NCBI RefSeq assembly: GCF_016834655.1
Contig: NZ_JAENHP010000020.1
Span: 1 to 64,000, forward strand
Reading direction: 5' to 3'
DNA length: 64,000 nt
From: Paractinoplanes ovalisporus
GTDB taxonomy: Bacteria; Actinomycetota; Actinomycetes; Mycobacteriales; Micromonosporaceae
Position 1 is the first letter of the stretch, and each line of letters opens with the position of its first letter. Both the position numbers and the translations under genes were made by a program. The notes beneath the pieces are model-generated. The model ran no database searches and was not told where the DNA came from. It was given only the letters and a program-made list of their open reading frames with translations. Positions 31,705-39,973 of the stretch are shown here, one piece after another.

Positions 31705-32898
31705 TTAGTTAGCCTGGCTAACGATACTCCGAGGCTGGGGAGACGTGGGGGTGACGCGGCCCACCGCCAGCACGGCCACGGCGCCGAGCAACTGGCAGAT
31801 CCCGACTGCGGCGAGAATGACGGCCGCTCCGGCCCCCGCGGCCAGCCCGGCCGCGGCCGCCCCGGTCGCGGCCGCCGTCACCTTGAGCCCGGCGCCGAGC
31901 GAGAAGACCTGCGTGCGCAGCCCGGGTGGCGACTCCTGATCGCGCACCGCGAAGACCGCCACCGACACCGGCGCCCCCAGACCGCCGGCGAGCGCGAAGA
32001 ACGGCAACCCGGCCCAGCCGACCGGCAGGACGATCAGGATCAGGTACGGCAGTGCCGTGGCGGCCAGGCAGACGATCACGACCCGTTCCGGGCGCCACCG
32101 GCGGATCGGCCAACGGGTGCACAGCAGCGAACCGATCAGGCCGCCGGCCGCACCGGCCGAGAGGATCACGCCGGTGAGCTCGGGCCGGTGCTCCCCCGCC
32201 GCGATCAGGGCCGCCACCAGAGGCAGGGCACCCGTGCCGACCATGCTGAACACGGTTCCGGCGGTCACCCCGCCGAGGCGCGGCCGCCGCCACATGAGGG
32301 CGAACGCGGCAAGCGGCGAGGCCAGCCGCCGGCGACGGGTGGCGGACGGCAGGGGCAACGTGATCACGAGCACCGCCGCCGCCAGCACCAGCGCCGCCAG
32401 GCCGACGGTCGACCAGGCGGCGCCGGCCAGCCCGGCCAGCACGGCGGCCAGGGCGGGCCCGGCGATGCCGGCCACGCTGTAGGACATCACGTCGAGGCCG
32501 AACGCCCGCTCCAGCCGGTCGGGCACCAGGTCGCCGAGCAGACTGCTGAGACCGCCGATGAGCAGCGGGGCGACGCAGCCGGCGAGCACCAGCACCAGCA
32601 CGGCGCCCGCGGTGGACCGGCCGATCATCGCGGCGGCGGCCGCGAGACATGCGGCGTACGCGAGATAGGCGACCGGATAGAGCAGGCGGCGCGACCGGAC
32701 GGCGTCGGCCACCGCGCCCACCACCGGAGCCGCCAGCACGTGCGGCACCATCAGAGCGGCGATCAACAGGCCGGCCAGGGCCTCGTCGCCGGTGCGCTCG
32801 AGCACCAGCAACAGGATCGACACCCGGGCGCCCTCGTCGGCGAGGCGGGCGAACACCGCGGCGCCCACATAGCGGGCGAGGACGAACGAGGACGACAC
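31705..32898 (-). CDS. MFS transporter
   Basis: 397 residues, about 12 hydrophobic segments. The opening (YVGAAVFARLADEGARVSILLLVLERTGDEALAGLLIAALMVPHVLAAPVVGAV) resembles proton-driven drug efflux permeases of the major facilitator superfamily; the substrate cannot be inferred. The start is GTG 32898. It is the first gene of a run with the two ABC half-transporters, which suggests a shared export role or shared control. Upstream lies a 48-bp repeat array. Confidence 0.87.
   Translation of the reverse strand: MSSSFVLARYVGAAVFARLADEGARVSILLLVLERTGDEALAGLLIAALMVPHVLAAPVVGAVADAVRSRRLLYPVAYLAYAACLAAAAAMIGRSTAGAVLVLVLAGCVAPLLIGGLSSLLGDLVPDRLERAFGLDVMSYSVAGIAGPALAAVLAGLAGAAWSTVGLAALVLAAAVLVITLPLPSATRRRRLASPLAAFALMWRRPRLGGVTAGTVFSMVGTGALPLVAALIAAGEHRPELTGVILSAGAAGGLIGSLLCTRWPIRRWRPERVVIVCLAATALPYLILIVLPVGWAGLPFFALAGGLGAPVSVAVFAVRDQESPPGLRTQVFSLGAGLKVTAAATGAAAAGLAAGAGAAVILAAVGICQLLGAVAVLAVGRVTPTSPQPRSIVSQAN
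31708..31722. promoter_or_regulatory. 15-bp palindrome at the MFS/ABC junction
   Basis: GTTAGCC-T-GGCTAAC is perfect and lies inside the last MFS codons, just ahead of the ABC start. It looks like an operator for an internal promoter of the ABC pair, possibly for a MarR- or TetR-type protein. The half-sites recall the iron-box core, but the spacing does not fit. Confidence 0.4.
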
Positions 32899-32913
32899 CG
32901 GGCCCAGTCTGCC

Positions 32914-33105
32914 CGAACCCGATCACCGCGAAGCCCGAGGACCCAGCGGCCGGGGCGACGCCGAACCCGATCGGCGCGACGCCCGAGGGCCCAGCGGCCG
33001 GGACGACGCCGAACCCGATCGGCGCGACGCCCGAGGGCCCAGCGGCCGGGACGACGCCGAACCCGATCGGCGCGACGCCCGAGGGCCCAGCGGCCGGAGC
33101 GGCGC
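32914..33105. repeat. 48-bp tandem repeat, four units
   Basis: Four consecutive 48-bp units start at 32914, 32962, 33010 and 33058. The last three are nearly identical (beginning CGAACCCGATCGGCGCGACG), and the first has several changes. The period is 16 codons and one minus-strand frame stays open through it. It occupies almost all of the 216 bp between the peptidase stop and the MFS start. Confidence 0.96.
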
Positions 33106-33114
33106 CGGAGCCGG

Positions 33115-34584
33115 TCAGCCGACGCCGAAGGGCTCGGGATCGGCCGGCGGACAGTGGGCGCCGGGGGCGACCGGGCGGAGCTTGAGCAGGTAACGGTCGA
33201 CCACGCCGGAGACGCACGGGCTCTTGTTGTAGGCGACGTGACCCCAGCCGTCGTACGTCAGCAGGCTCGTCGGCGTGCCGAGCTGCGCCGCGACGTTACG
33301 GGCCCAGGGGTAGGCCGTAGCCGGGTCGTGGCGCGAGTTCACGAGCAGGACCGGGCCGAGGCCGGGCGGCGGGGTGATCGCGGCCTGCGGGTTGCTGGGC
33401 GGCGACGGCCAGCCCAGGCAGCCGGTCATCGCGGTCAGCGCCAGCGGCGAGATCAGCATCTGGGGTGCGCGGGCGGCCAGTTCGGTCATCCGGGCGCGCA
33501 GGTCGGCGTAGCCGGTGACCGAGAGGTTCCAGTCCTCGCAGATGACCGGCGAGAAGCTGTAGTCGATGAGGTCGACCGTCGGCGGCGTGGTCCGGGCTGA
33601 CTTCTGGGCCGGGGTGGGGGCGGGCGCGGGGGCCAGGGCGTCGCGCAGGTAATAGGCGAACGAGTACCACTGCGGATCGTAGAACGCCGAGAACGCCGCC
33701 GTGAGCAGGTCGGACAGGCTCAGTTTGAGCGACGGGTCGTACGGGTTGGTCAGCTGCCCGGCCCGGGCCTTCACGACGGCGGTGGCCCAGAGCTGGTAGA
33801 GGTTCTGCCCGCGCAGCACGCACCGGGTGTCGCGGGCGCACCACTTCACGAACTCGCCGAACGAGTCCTGCGCGGCGTCGGTCTCGCGGATCAGGAAGTC
33901 GCCGAGGTCGGCGCTGTGGTCCATCACGCTGTCGAGCACGAGCCCGCGCAGCCGGGTGGGGTAGCGCTGGGCGTACTGCAGGCCGATCAGGGTTCCGTAC
34001 GAGGCGCCGTAGAAGTTGATTTTCTGTTCGCCCAGCGCCGCGCGGACGGTGTCGAAGTCGCGCACCACGCTGGCCGTGTCGACGTGGTTGAAGTGGGCTC
34101 CGGTGCGGGCGGCGCAGTCGGCGGCGAGTTTGCGGTTGAAGGTGATCATCGCGGCGTACTGCTGCTCGGACTCGACGAGCGGGGAAGGCTTGGCGTCGAC
34201 CAGGTCACGCGAGCACAGCACCGGCGCGCTGCGGCCGACCCCGCGCGGGTCCACGCCCACGATGTCGAACCGTTTGCGCACCTCCTCGCCGAAGAAGCCG
34301 GTCGCGCCGAACGTGAAGTCGACCGCCGAGCCGCCCGGCCCGCCCGGGTTGACGATCAGCACGCCGAGGCGGTGGGCGGGGTCGGTCGCCTTGCGTCGCG
34401 CCATCGTCAGCGTGATCTTCGGGCTGTCCGGCTTCGACCAGTCGGCCGGCACCTTCATCTCGCCGCACTGCACCTGCGCGTCCTCGGGACAGGTGGACCA
34501 GGTGATCGTGGTGGCGCCGCTCGCCGGGGCCGGCGTGACGCCGTACGTCAGCAGGGTGATGACCGTGAGGACCGCGGCTCGCAC
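33115..34584 (-). CDS. Secreted S33 family peptidase (tripeptidyl aminopeptidase-like)
   Basis: 489 residues from GTG 34584, chosen because it begins directly with a signal peptide (RAAVLTVITLLTYGVTPAPASG). Alpha/beta hydrolase with the oxyanion loop NPGGPGGSAVDF, nucleophile GASYGTLIG, DPRGVGRS, the acid in NSRHDPATAYPWA and the His in GWGHVAYNKSPCV, the last within the TAP-type C-terminal domain. Homologues such as Streptomyces Tap/Slp enzymes trim tripeptides from secreted proteins. Several cysteines (CPED..C, CARDTRC, GCLGW) fit an extracytoplasmic protein. Confidence 0.92.
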   Translation of the reverse strand: MRAAVLTVITLLTYGVTPAPASGATTITWSTCPEDAQVQCGEMKVPADWSKPDSPKITLTMARRKATDPAHRLGVLIVNPGGPGGSAVDFTFGATGFFGEEVRKRFDIVGVDPRGVGRSAPVLCSRDLVDAKPSPLVESEQQYAAMITFNRKLAADCAARTGAHFNHVDTASVVRDFDTVRAALGEQKINFYGASYGTLIGLQYAQRYPTRLRGLVLDSVMDHSADLGDFLIRETDAAQDSFGEFVKWCARDTRCVLRGQNLYQLWATAVVKARAGQLTNPYDPSLKLSLSDLLTAAFSAFYDPQWYSFAYYLRDALAPAPAPTPAQKSARTTPPTVDLIDYSFSPVICEDWNLSVTGYADLRARMTELAARAPQMLISPLALTAMTGCLGWPSPPSNPQAAITPPPGLGPVLLVNSRHDPATAYPWARNVAAQLGTPTSLLTYDGWGHVAYNKSPCVSGVVDRYLLKLRPVAPGAHCPPADPEPFGVG

Positions 34585-34699
34585 GCGCTGTTTCTCCGCC
34601 CTGCACGGCCGAGGCACCGCGCGGCCCCATCTTCGGACGAACCAAGATCATGAGTCCGGTAAACCGGTGAAGTTCGCCGGGCCGTGGCACCGTGGAGCG

Positions 34700-35818
34700 A
34701 TGACTCCCGCCGCCCGGACCCGCCTGGTTTTCGCCACGGCCGGAGCGTTTCTGCTCGTGGCCTGCTCCGACGGCGAGGCTTCGGCGCCGCGCGGAGAGAC
34801 GACCTACGCGCCGCCGTCGTCCGCGCCGTCATCCTTTTCGGAAAGTCCTGCTCAAGATCGGAAACCCGACCTGAGCCGGCCGCAGACGATCGTGAGCGGA
34901 CTCGACGTGCCGTGGGGGCTGGCGTTCCTGCCCGACGGTTCGGCGCTGGTCAGCGAGCGCGACGCGGGCGACATCCGGCAGATCCCGGCCGGTGGCGGCG
35001 AGCCGAAAAAGGTGGCCGAGATCCGCGGTGTCGACGCGGGTGGCGAGGGCGGCCTGCTCGGCATCGCGGTCGACCCCGACTACGCACGGAACAAGTTCGT
35101 CTACGCGTACTTCACGGCGAGCGGTGACAACCGCATCGTGCGGTTCACCTTTCCGGACGGGAAGCAGCAGGTGATCCTGGACGGGATCGACAAGGCGCGC
35201 ATCCACAACGGCGGGCGGATCGCGTTCGGCCCCGACGGCTTCCTCTATGTGGGCACGGGCGACGCCGGCGACGGCAGCGCGGCCCAGGACCGCGACGACG
35301 TGAACGGCAAGATCCTGCGGATCACCCGCGACGGAAAACCGGCGCCCGGCAACCCGTTCGACGGCTCACCGGTGTGGTCGGTGGGCCACCGCAACGTGCA
35401 GGGCCTGGCCTGGGGGCCGGACAAGAAGATGTACGGCATCGAGTTCGGTCAGAACACGTGGGACGAGGTGAACGTCATCCAGCCGGGCCGGAACTACGGC
35501 TGGCCCGAGGTGGAGGGCAAGGAGGGCAACGCCAAGTACGTCGACCCGATCGTGCAGTGGTCCACCGACGACGCCTCGCCGTCGGGCGCGGCCGTGGCCG
35601 GCGACACGCTCTATGCGGCCGGGCTGCGTGGTGAGCGCTTGTGGACGGTCCCGCTCGGCGGCGGTGAGCCGAAGGCGGAGTTCAGCGGGAAGTACGGCCG
35701 GTTGCGGACGGTGGCCGTGGCCCCGGACGGCGCCCTGTGGGTGACCACCTCGAACCGGGACGGCCGAGGTGATCCCCGCGACGGCGACGACAAGATCTTG
35801 CGGTTTGCGGCTGCTTGA
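34700..35818 (+). CDS. PQQ-type sugar dehydrogenase lipoprotein (Gdh/Sdh-like propeller)
   Basis: 372 residues from the ATG at 34700. A lipobox LLVAC anchors it outside the membrane, followed by a Ser/Pro spacer. The domain (about 60-370) matches soluble glucose/sorbosone dehydrogenases: GLDVPWGLAFLPDGSALVSERD, GEGGLLGIAVDPDYARNKFVYAYFT, RIHNGGRIAFGPDGFLYVGTGDAG, VGHRNVQGLAWGPD, WDEVNVIQPGRNYGWPEVEG. These six-bladed propellers oxidise sugars with PQQ. No PQQ synthesis genes are in view, so the cofactor is uncertain. Divergent from the S33 peptidase. Confidence 0.92.
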   Translation: MTPAARTRLVFATAGAFLLVACSDGEASAPRGETTYAPPSSAPSSFSESPAQDRKPDLSRPQTIVSGLDVPWGLAFLPDGSALVSERDAGDIRQIPAGGGEPKKVAEIRGVDAGGEGGLLGIAVDPDYARNKFVYAYFTASGDNRIVRFTFPDGKQQVILDGIDKARIHNGGRIAFGPDGFLYVGTGDAGDGSAAQDRDDVNGKILRITRDGKPAPGNPFDGSPVWSVGHRNVQGLAWGPDKKMYGIEFGQNTWDEVNVIQPGRNYGWPEVEGKEGNAKYVDPIVQWSTDDASPSGAAVAGDTLYAAGLRGERLWTVPLGGGEPKAEFSGKYGRLRTVAVAPDGALWVTTSNRDGRGDPRDGDDKILRFAAA

Positions 35819-35823
35819 ACGGC

Positions 35824-36075
35824 CTACTTGTTGTTGGGCGGGAGCTCGGGCAGGGCCGAGATCGCGGCGGCGTACTGCGCGATCTGACGGCTGTTGGGCA
35901 CCACACCGACAGCGCGGAGCTGGTCGTGAATGGCCTGGGCGACCTGGTCCTCGCTCTGACCCCGGTGGGTCTGCATGACCTTGTTCACGGCGTAGTCGAC
36001 ACGGATCTGCTGCTGCCAGCCGGCGGTGCGGTAACCGCCAGCCCGGGCGTTGCTGATAGGGGCGATGGCTTCCAT
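35824..36075 (-). CDS. Small protein of unknown function
   Basis: 83 residues from the ATG at 36075; a further 25 codons upstream are open. Soluble, no motif recognised. The centre (VDYAVNKVMQTHRGQSEDQVAQAIHDQLRAVGVVPN) reads as two helices, and the last part (IAQYAAAISALPELPPNNK) as another. The composition looks like a folded three-helix protein. It ends 5 bp from the convergent sugar dehydrogenase and stands alone. Confidence 0.6.
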   Translation of the reverse strand: MEAIAPISNARAGGYRTAGWQQQIRVDYAVNKVMQTHRGQSEDQVAQAIHDQLRAVGVVPNSRQIAQYAAAISALPELPPNNK

Positions 36076-36163
36076 GCCCCGTGTATCGGTCACCGACCGG
36101 CCGCACTCGAAGAATGCGGAGGCGGTGCAACCCGAAGGCAACCGGGTCACACCGCCTCGGACA

Positions 36164-36460
36164 TCAGTGCGCCGGGGGCCGGTCGTCGTCCGTGTCGAGA
36201 TCCGACGGGTCGGGCGTTTTGGGGGGATTGAGCCGGAGCCACAGGAGGAACAGCAGTCCCAGGACCAGCATGCCGAGGCCCATCCAGAGGTTGATCCGGA
36301 CGCCCTCCGCCTTGTCGATCTCGGCCTGGCTGTCGAAGAGGCCGATCAGCGTGACGATCACGCCGTAGACGACGAACAGGCCACCGATCACCCGCCGTAC
36401 GTCGAAAAGCCTTGCCGCGGCCGAGAGCTTCTTCTCGTCGACCTGGTCGTTCTCCGCCAT
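36164..36460 (-). CDS. Small membrane protein downstream of the sodium:solute symporter
   Basis: 98 residues with two membrane helices (about 24-45 and 57-75) and charged ends (MAENDQVDEKK... and ...DPSDLDTDDDRPPAH). It begins 12 bp after the symporter stop with GGAGGA upstream, so it is in the same operon. Small two-helix partners are known for several symporter types, such as the DUF485 protein with acetate permease; this one is not clearly DUF485 but may be a similar accessory subunit. Confidence 0.75.
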   Translation of the reverse strand: MAENDQVDEKKLSAAARLFDVRRVIGGLFVVYGVIVTLIGLFDSQAEIDKAEGVRINLWMGLGMLVLGLLFLLWLRLNPPKTPDPSDLDTDDDRPPAH

Positions 36461-36472
36461 CGCGACTCCTCC

Positions 36473-38143
36473 TTACCAGACCGGGATGTACAGGGCGAGG
36501 GCCAGCACGACCGCGGTCACGCCGAGCACCACCGGGTTGCGCCACCAGACCTTCTCGCCGGAGACGATCACTTCGCCGCCGGAGGTGCCGCCGAGGCCGT
36601 AGACGAGACCACGCAGTTCGTCGTCGGGCTTCGAGGGGGTGAAGAAGGTGACCGCGACGGCCACGATGACCGCCGTCACGAAGGCCACACCGGCGCCCCA
36701 GAAGCTCTGCTCCAGCGCCGAGTTGAACGCGATCGCGTCGGTCAGGTAGGCCACGTAGAGGGCCAGCGAGGCGATGAAGCCGAGCACCAGCGACCAGAAC
36801 CCGGCCCACGGGGTCATCCGCTTCCAGAACATGCCGACGATGAACGTGGCGAACAGCGGGGCGTTGAAGAGCGAGAACAGCTGCTGGATGTACTCCATGA
36901 TGTTGCCGTAGCCGGAGGCGATGAACGCCGTGCCGATGCCGATCACGACACCGCCGATCGTGGCGTACCGGCCGATCCGCAGGTAGTACTCGTCGCTGCG
37001 GCCCTTCTTGATGTAGGCCTGCCAGATGTCGTATGTGAAGACGGTGTTGAAGCCGCTGACGTTGGCGGCCATACCGGCCATGAACGACGCCAGCAGACCG
37101 GTCACCGCGACCCCGAGCACGCCGTTGGGCAGCAGGTCGCGCATCAGCAGCGGGATCGCGTTGTTGTAGGTCAGGTCACCCTCGTCGGCGCCCAGGCCCT
37201 TGACCGTGATGACGGCGATCAGACCGGGGATCACGGTCACGGCCGGGATCAGCAGCTTGGGGAAGGCCGCGATGATGGGCGTACGGCGGGCCGCGTTCAT
37301 GTCCTTGGCCGAGAGCGCACGCTGCACCTCGGCGAAGTTGGTCGTCCAGTAGCCGAACGACAGCACAAAGCCGAGACCGAAGAGGATGCCGATCCAGTTG
37401 GCCCCGAGCGGGTTGTCGGCACTGCTTCCGGTGTTCGACCAGGTGTGCAGGGCGGCGTCACCGAGCGGGCCGCTGCGCACGGCGTCGAACAGGCCGTCGA
37501 TGCCGCCGACCTTGACCAGGCCGACGATCGTGAGCGGGATCAGGCCGGCCAGGATGACGAAGAACTGCAGCACCTCGTTGTAGATCGCCGAGGACAGGCC
37601 GCCGATCGTGATGTACGTCAGCACGATCGCGGCGCCGACCAGGATCGACACCCACAGTTCCCAGCCGAGCAGCGCGTCCAGGATGAGCGCCAGTGCGAAG
37701 AGGTTGACGCCGGCGATCAGCACCTGCGCCACCGCGAAGCTGATCGCGTTGAAGATGTGCGTCGGCCGGTTGAAGCGCCGCCGCAGGAACTCGGGGACGC
37801 TGCGCACCTTGGAGCCGTAGTAGAACGGCATCATCACGATGCCGAGGAACACCATCGCCGGGACGGCGCCGATCCAGTAGTAGTGCAGCGTGAGAAGGCC
37901 GTACTGGGCGCCGTTGGCGGCCATGCCGAGGATCTCGAGCGCGCCCAGGTTGGCCGACACGAACGCGAGGCCGGTGACCCAGGCCGGCAGCGACCGTCCG
38001 GAGAGGAAGAAGTCGGCGCTGGTCTTGATCGCTCTTCGCGCCGCGAAACCAACCCCCAGGACGGTGCCGAAGTACAGGACGAGGATCAGGTAGTCGAAAA
38101 GGTCGAGATCGAGCCGTAGCCCACTCTCCGCGGCAGTTACCAC
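36473..38143 (-). CDS. Sodium:solute symporter family transporter
   Basis: 556 residues, about 14 membrane segments. SSS family marks are the opening LFDYLILVLYFGTVLGVGF, TSADFFLSGRSLPAW, GLSSAIYNEVLQFFVI and the long ...SGFNTVFTYDIWQAYI. The pattern is closest to SglT/SGLT-like sugar or myo-inositol symporters rather than proline or pantothenate carriers. It imports a solute with Na+. A 98-residue membrane protein follows at 12 bp. No sugar catabolism genes are adjacent, though an HAD phosphatase lies upstream. Confidence 0.92.
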   Translation of the reverse strand: MVTAAESGLRLDLDLFDYLILVLYFGTVLGVGFAARRAIKTSADFFLSGRSLPAWVTGLAFVSANLGALEILGMAANGAQYGLLTLHYYWIGAVPAMVFLGIVMMPFYYGSKVRSVPEFLRRRFNRPTHIFNAISFAVAQVLIAGVNLFALALILDALLGWELWVSILVGAAIVLTYITIGGLSSAIYNEVLQFFVILAGLIPLTIVGLVKVGGIDGLFDAVRSGPLGDAALHTWSNTGSSADNPLGANWIGILFGLGFVLSFGYWTTNFAEVQRALSAKDMNAARRTPIIAAFPKLLIPAVTVIPGLIAVITVKGLGADEGDLTYNNAIPLLMRDLLPNGVLGVAVTGLLASFMAGMAANVSGFNTVFTYDIWQAYIKKGRSDEYYLRIGRYATIGGVVIGIGTAFIASGYGNIMEYIQQLFSLFNAPLFATFIVGMFWKRMTPWAGFWSLVLGFIASLALYVAYLTDAIAFNSALEQSFWGAGVAFVTAVIVAVAVTFFTPSKPDDELRGLVYGLGGTSGGEVIVSGEKVWWRNPVVLGVTAVVLALALYIPVW

Positions 38144-38210
38144 AGGCCACCTCCAAGGCAGGTCAGCCGCGGACTACCCGACTCGAAGATCTTTCACACC
38201 TGGATGTGTC

Positions 38211-38867
38211 CTAGCGGAGACCTTCGATAACCGCCGGTGACAACTCGGACACATTGGTGACAACCATGGAGGCCAGGGCGAGGGCGTCCTCGGCCGGCGG
38301 GTAGACGCCGTGCGGGACGGCGATCACGGCCAGACCGGCCGCGCCCGCCGAGCGCAGGCCGTTGCTGGAGTCTTCGACCGCGGCGCAGACGGACGGGGCG
38401 AAACCCAGCTTCTCGCAGGCGGCCAGATAGACGTCGGGGGCCGGCTTGCCGCGCGGCACCTCCTCGGTCGACAGGGTGACCCGGAACGCGTCGGTCAGGC
38501 CGGCCGTCTCGAGCACCTGGTCGATCAGGACCCGGGCCGACGAACTGGCCAGGGCCAGCGGGAAGCGCGCGCCGAGACGCTGCACCGCCTCGATCGAGCC
38601 GGGGATGAGCGGGAGCGACGTGCGGTAACGCTCGGCCATCCGGCTCAGCACGTCGTCGGCGACCTGCTCGGGCGTACGGGGAACCCCGACGTCGTTCGCC
38701 AGGTGACCGGACCACTCCGGGGTGCTCATCCCCATCATGCGGTCCTGCGTGTCGGGCAGGAACTCACGGTCGTACTCGGCGACGTAGCCCCGCCGCACCT
38801 GCTCCCAGACCTCCTCGGTGTCGATGATGACGCCGTCCAGGTCGAAGACCACCGCCTCGATCGCCAT
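38211..38867 (-). CDS. HAD family hydrolase (beta-phosphoglucomutase/phosphatase type)
   Basis: 218 residues. Motif I is FDLDGVIIDTEE (nucleophile Asp9 and acid Asp11), motif II SSSARV, motif III near PRGKPAPDVYL with the Lys, and motif IV VEDSSNGLRSA. The cap domain sits between motifs I and II, as in subfamily I phosphatases such as phosphoglycolate phosphatase or beta-phosphoglucomutase. The substrate is probably a sugar phosphate. It starts two bases after the F420-type oxidoreductase gene, so the two are co-transcribed. Confidence 0.92.
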   Translation of the reverse strand: MAIEAVVFDLDGVIIDTEEVWEQVRRGYVAEYDREFLPDTQDRMMGMSTPEWSGHLANDVGVPRTPEQVADDVLSRMAERYRTSLPLIPGSIEAVQRLGARFPLALASSSARVLIDQVLETAGLTDAFRVTLSTEEVPRGKPAPDVYLAACEKLGFAPSVCAAVEDSSNGLRSAGAAGLAVIAVPHGVYPPAEDALALASMVVTNVSELSPAVIEGLR

Positions 38868-38869
38868 GC

Positions 38870-39742
38870 TCAGAACGCCTCCGCGGCCGGGATGATCTCT
38901 TTGGCGAAGACCTCGTACTGATCGAGCTGCCAGGCGTTGCGCAGACCGCCGTGCCCGACCTCGACGCCCAGACGGGCCAGGTCGCGCAGGTCGTTCAGGG
39001 TCTCGCCGACCCGTTCGCCGCGCTCACCCAGGTCGTACCGGTACATCACGGTCTTCTGGATCTCGTCGTAGTCGCGGCCGACGTCGTCGCAGTGCCGCTT
39101 GAGCACGTCGAGCTTGTGCGGCAGCTCGGGCCCGGCGAACAGGTTGCAGGCGTCGCCGTACTGCGCGACCAGCCGCAGCGTCTTCTTCTCGCCCCCGCCA
39201 CCGATCAGGATCGGCAGGTGCGGGCGGCTCAGCGGCTGCGGATGGTTGAGCGTGCGGCCGAGCTGGTAATGCTTTCCCTCGTACGGGGATTCGTCGCCCG
39301 AGAACATCTGCTTGCAGATCTGCAGGGCCTCTTCGAGCCGCTCGAACCGCTCCTTGGTGGGCGGGAACGGCAGGCCCAGCCCGCGCGACTCCTCCTCGTT
39401 CCAGGCGGCGCCGATGCCGAGGATCGCCCGGCCGCCACTGAGCACGTCGAGCGTGGTGACCGCCTTGGCCAGCAGGCCGGGCTCTCGATAGACGACGCCC
39501 GTAACCATGGTGAACAGCTTCGCGTTCTTTGTATGTGCAGCGAGGAAGCCGAGCGCCGTATAGGCCTCGAGCATGTCCCACTCCGGCGGGCCGATCACCC
39601 CGATCTGCCAGAAGTGGTCCATGACGCTGATGCGCTCGAAGCCGGCCTGATCGGCGGCCGAAGCGATATCGGCGAGCACCGGGCCGAGCCGGGGCGCCCC
39701 GTCGGGCCAGGTGAAGTTCGAGATGTGCAGGCCGAGTTTCAC
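38870..39742 (-). CDS. LLM-class F420-dependent oxidoreductase
   Basis: 290 residues with the luciferase-like TIM barrel: KLGLHISNFTWP, RISVMDHFWQ, GGRAILGIGAAWNEEE, RFERLEEALQICKQMF, RPHLPILIGGGGEKKTLRLVAQYGD. This subgroup (TIGR03560-like) usually uses F420 rather than FMN. The substrate is unknown. It is followed after two bases by the HAD phosphatase gene. The presence of fgd 1.5 kb away supports an F420-using host. Confidence 0.9.
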   Translation of the reverse strand: MKLGLHISNFTWPDGAPRLGPVLADIASAADQAGFERISVMDHFWQIGVIGPPEWDMLEAYTALGFLAAHTKNAKLFTMVTGVVYREPGLLAKAVTTLDVLSGGRAILGIGAAWNEEESRGLGLPFPPTKERFERLEEALQICKQMFSGDESPYEGKHYQLGRTLNHPQPLSRPHLPILIGGGGEKKTLRLVAQYGDACNLFAGPELPHKLDVLKRHCDDVGRDYDEIQKTVMYRYDLGERGERVGETLNDLRDLARLGVEVGHGGLRNAWQLDQYEVFAKEIIPAAEAF

Positions 39743-39973
39743 TGCTGGATCCCCTCGTCTTCCGACATTCCCCGCATCGGATCAAACCCTACCCCTAAAC
39801 CCCCATTCCCGTACGCAGCGTAGTGACGAACCGGCCTTATCGGACCCCCGAGGGCCGTCGGGCGGGCCCCGGACAGACCGCGAAGATGATCGCCCTCCAC
39901 CGTTCCGGTGAGTTGCTGTCCGGTTGCCGACCGGTAGTTTTCTTGATCAGGAACCAGCCTGAGGAGCACCGCC

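Noticed and set aside
31708..31722. The GTTAGCC-T-GGCTAAC palindrome as an IdeR/DtxR iron box
   Set aside because: The iron-box half-sites GTTAG/CTAAC are one base apart in the consensus but five apart here, and no siderophore genes are nearby.
32914..33217. The 48-bp repeat as coding for a 16-residue repeat protein
   Set aside because: Open frames cross it, but none has a start with a ribosome site or non-repetitive protein sequence of its own; the frames run as shadows over the MFS and peptidase genes.
38211..39742. HAD phosphatase and LLM oxidoreductase as F420 biosynthesis genes
   Set aside because: Neither matches CofC/D/E/G/H or FbiA-C motifs; they may only use F420 or be unrelated to it.
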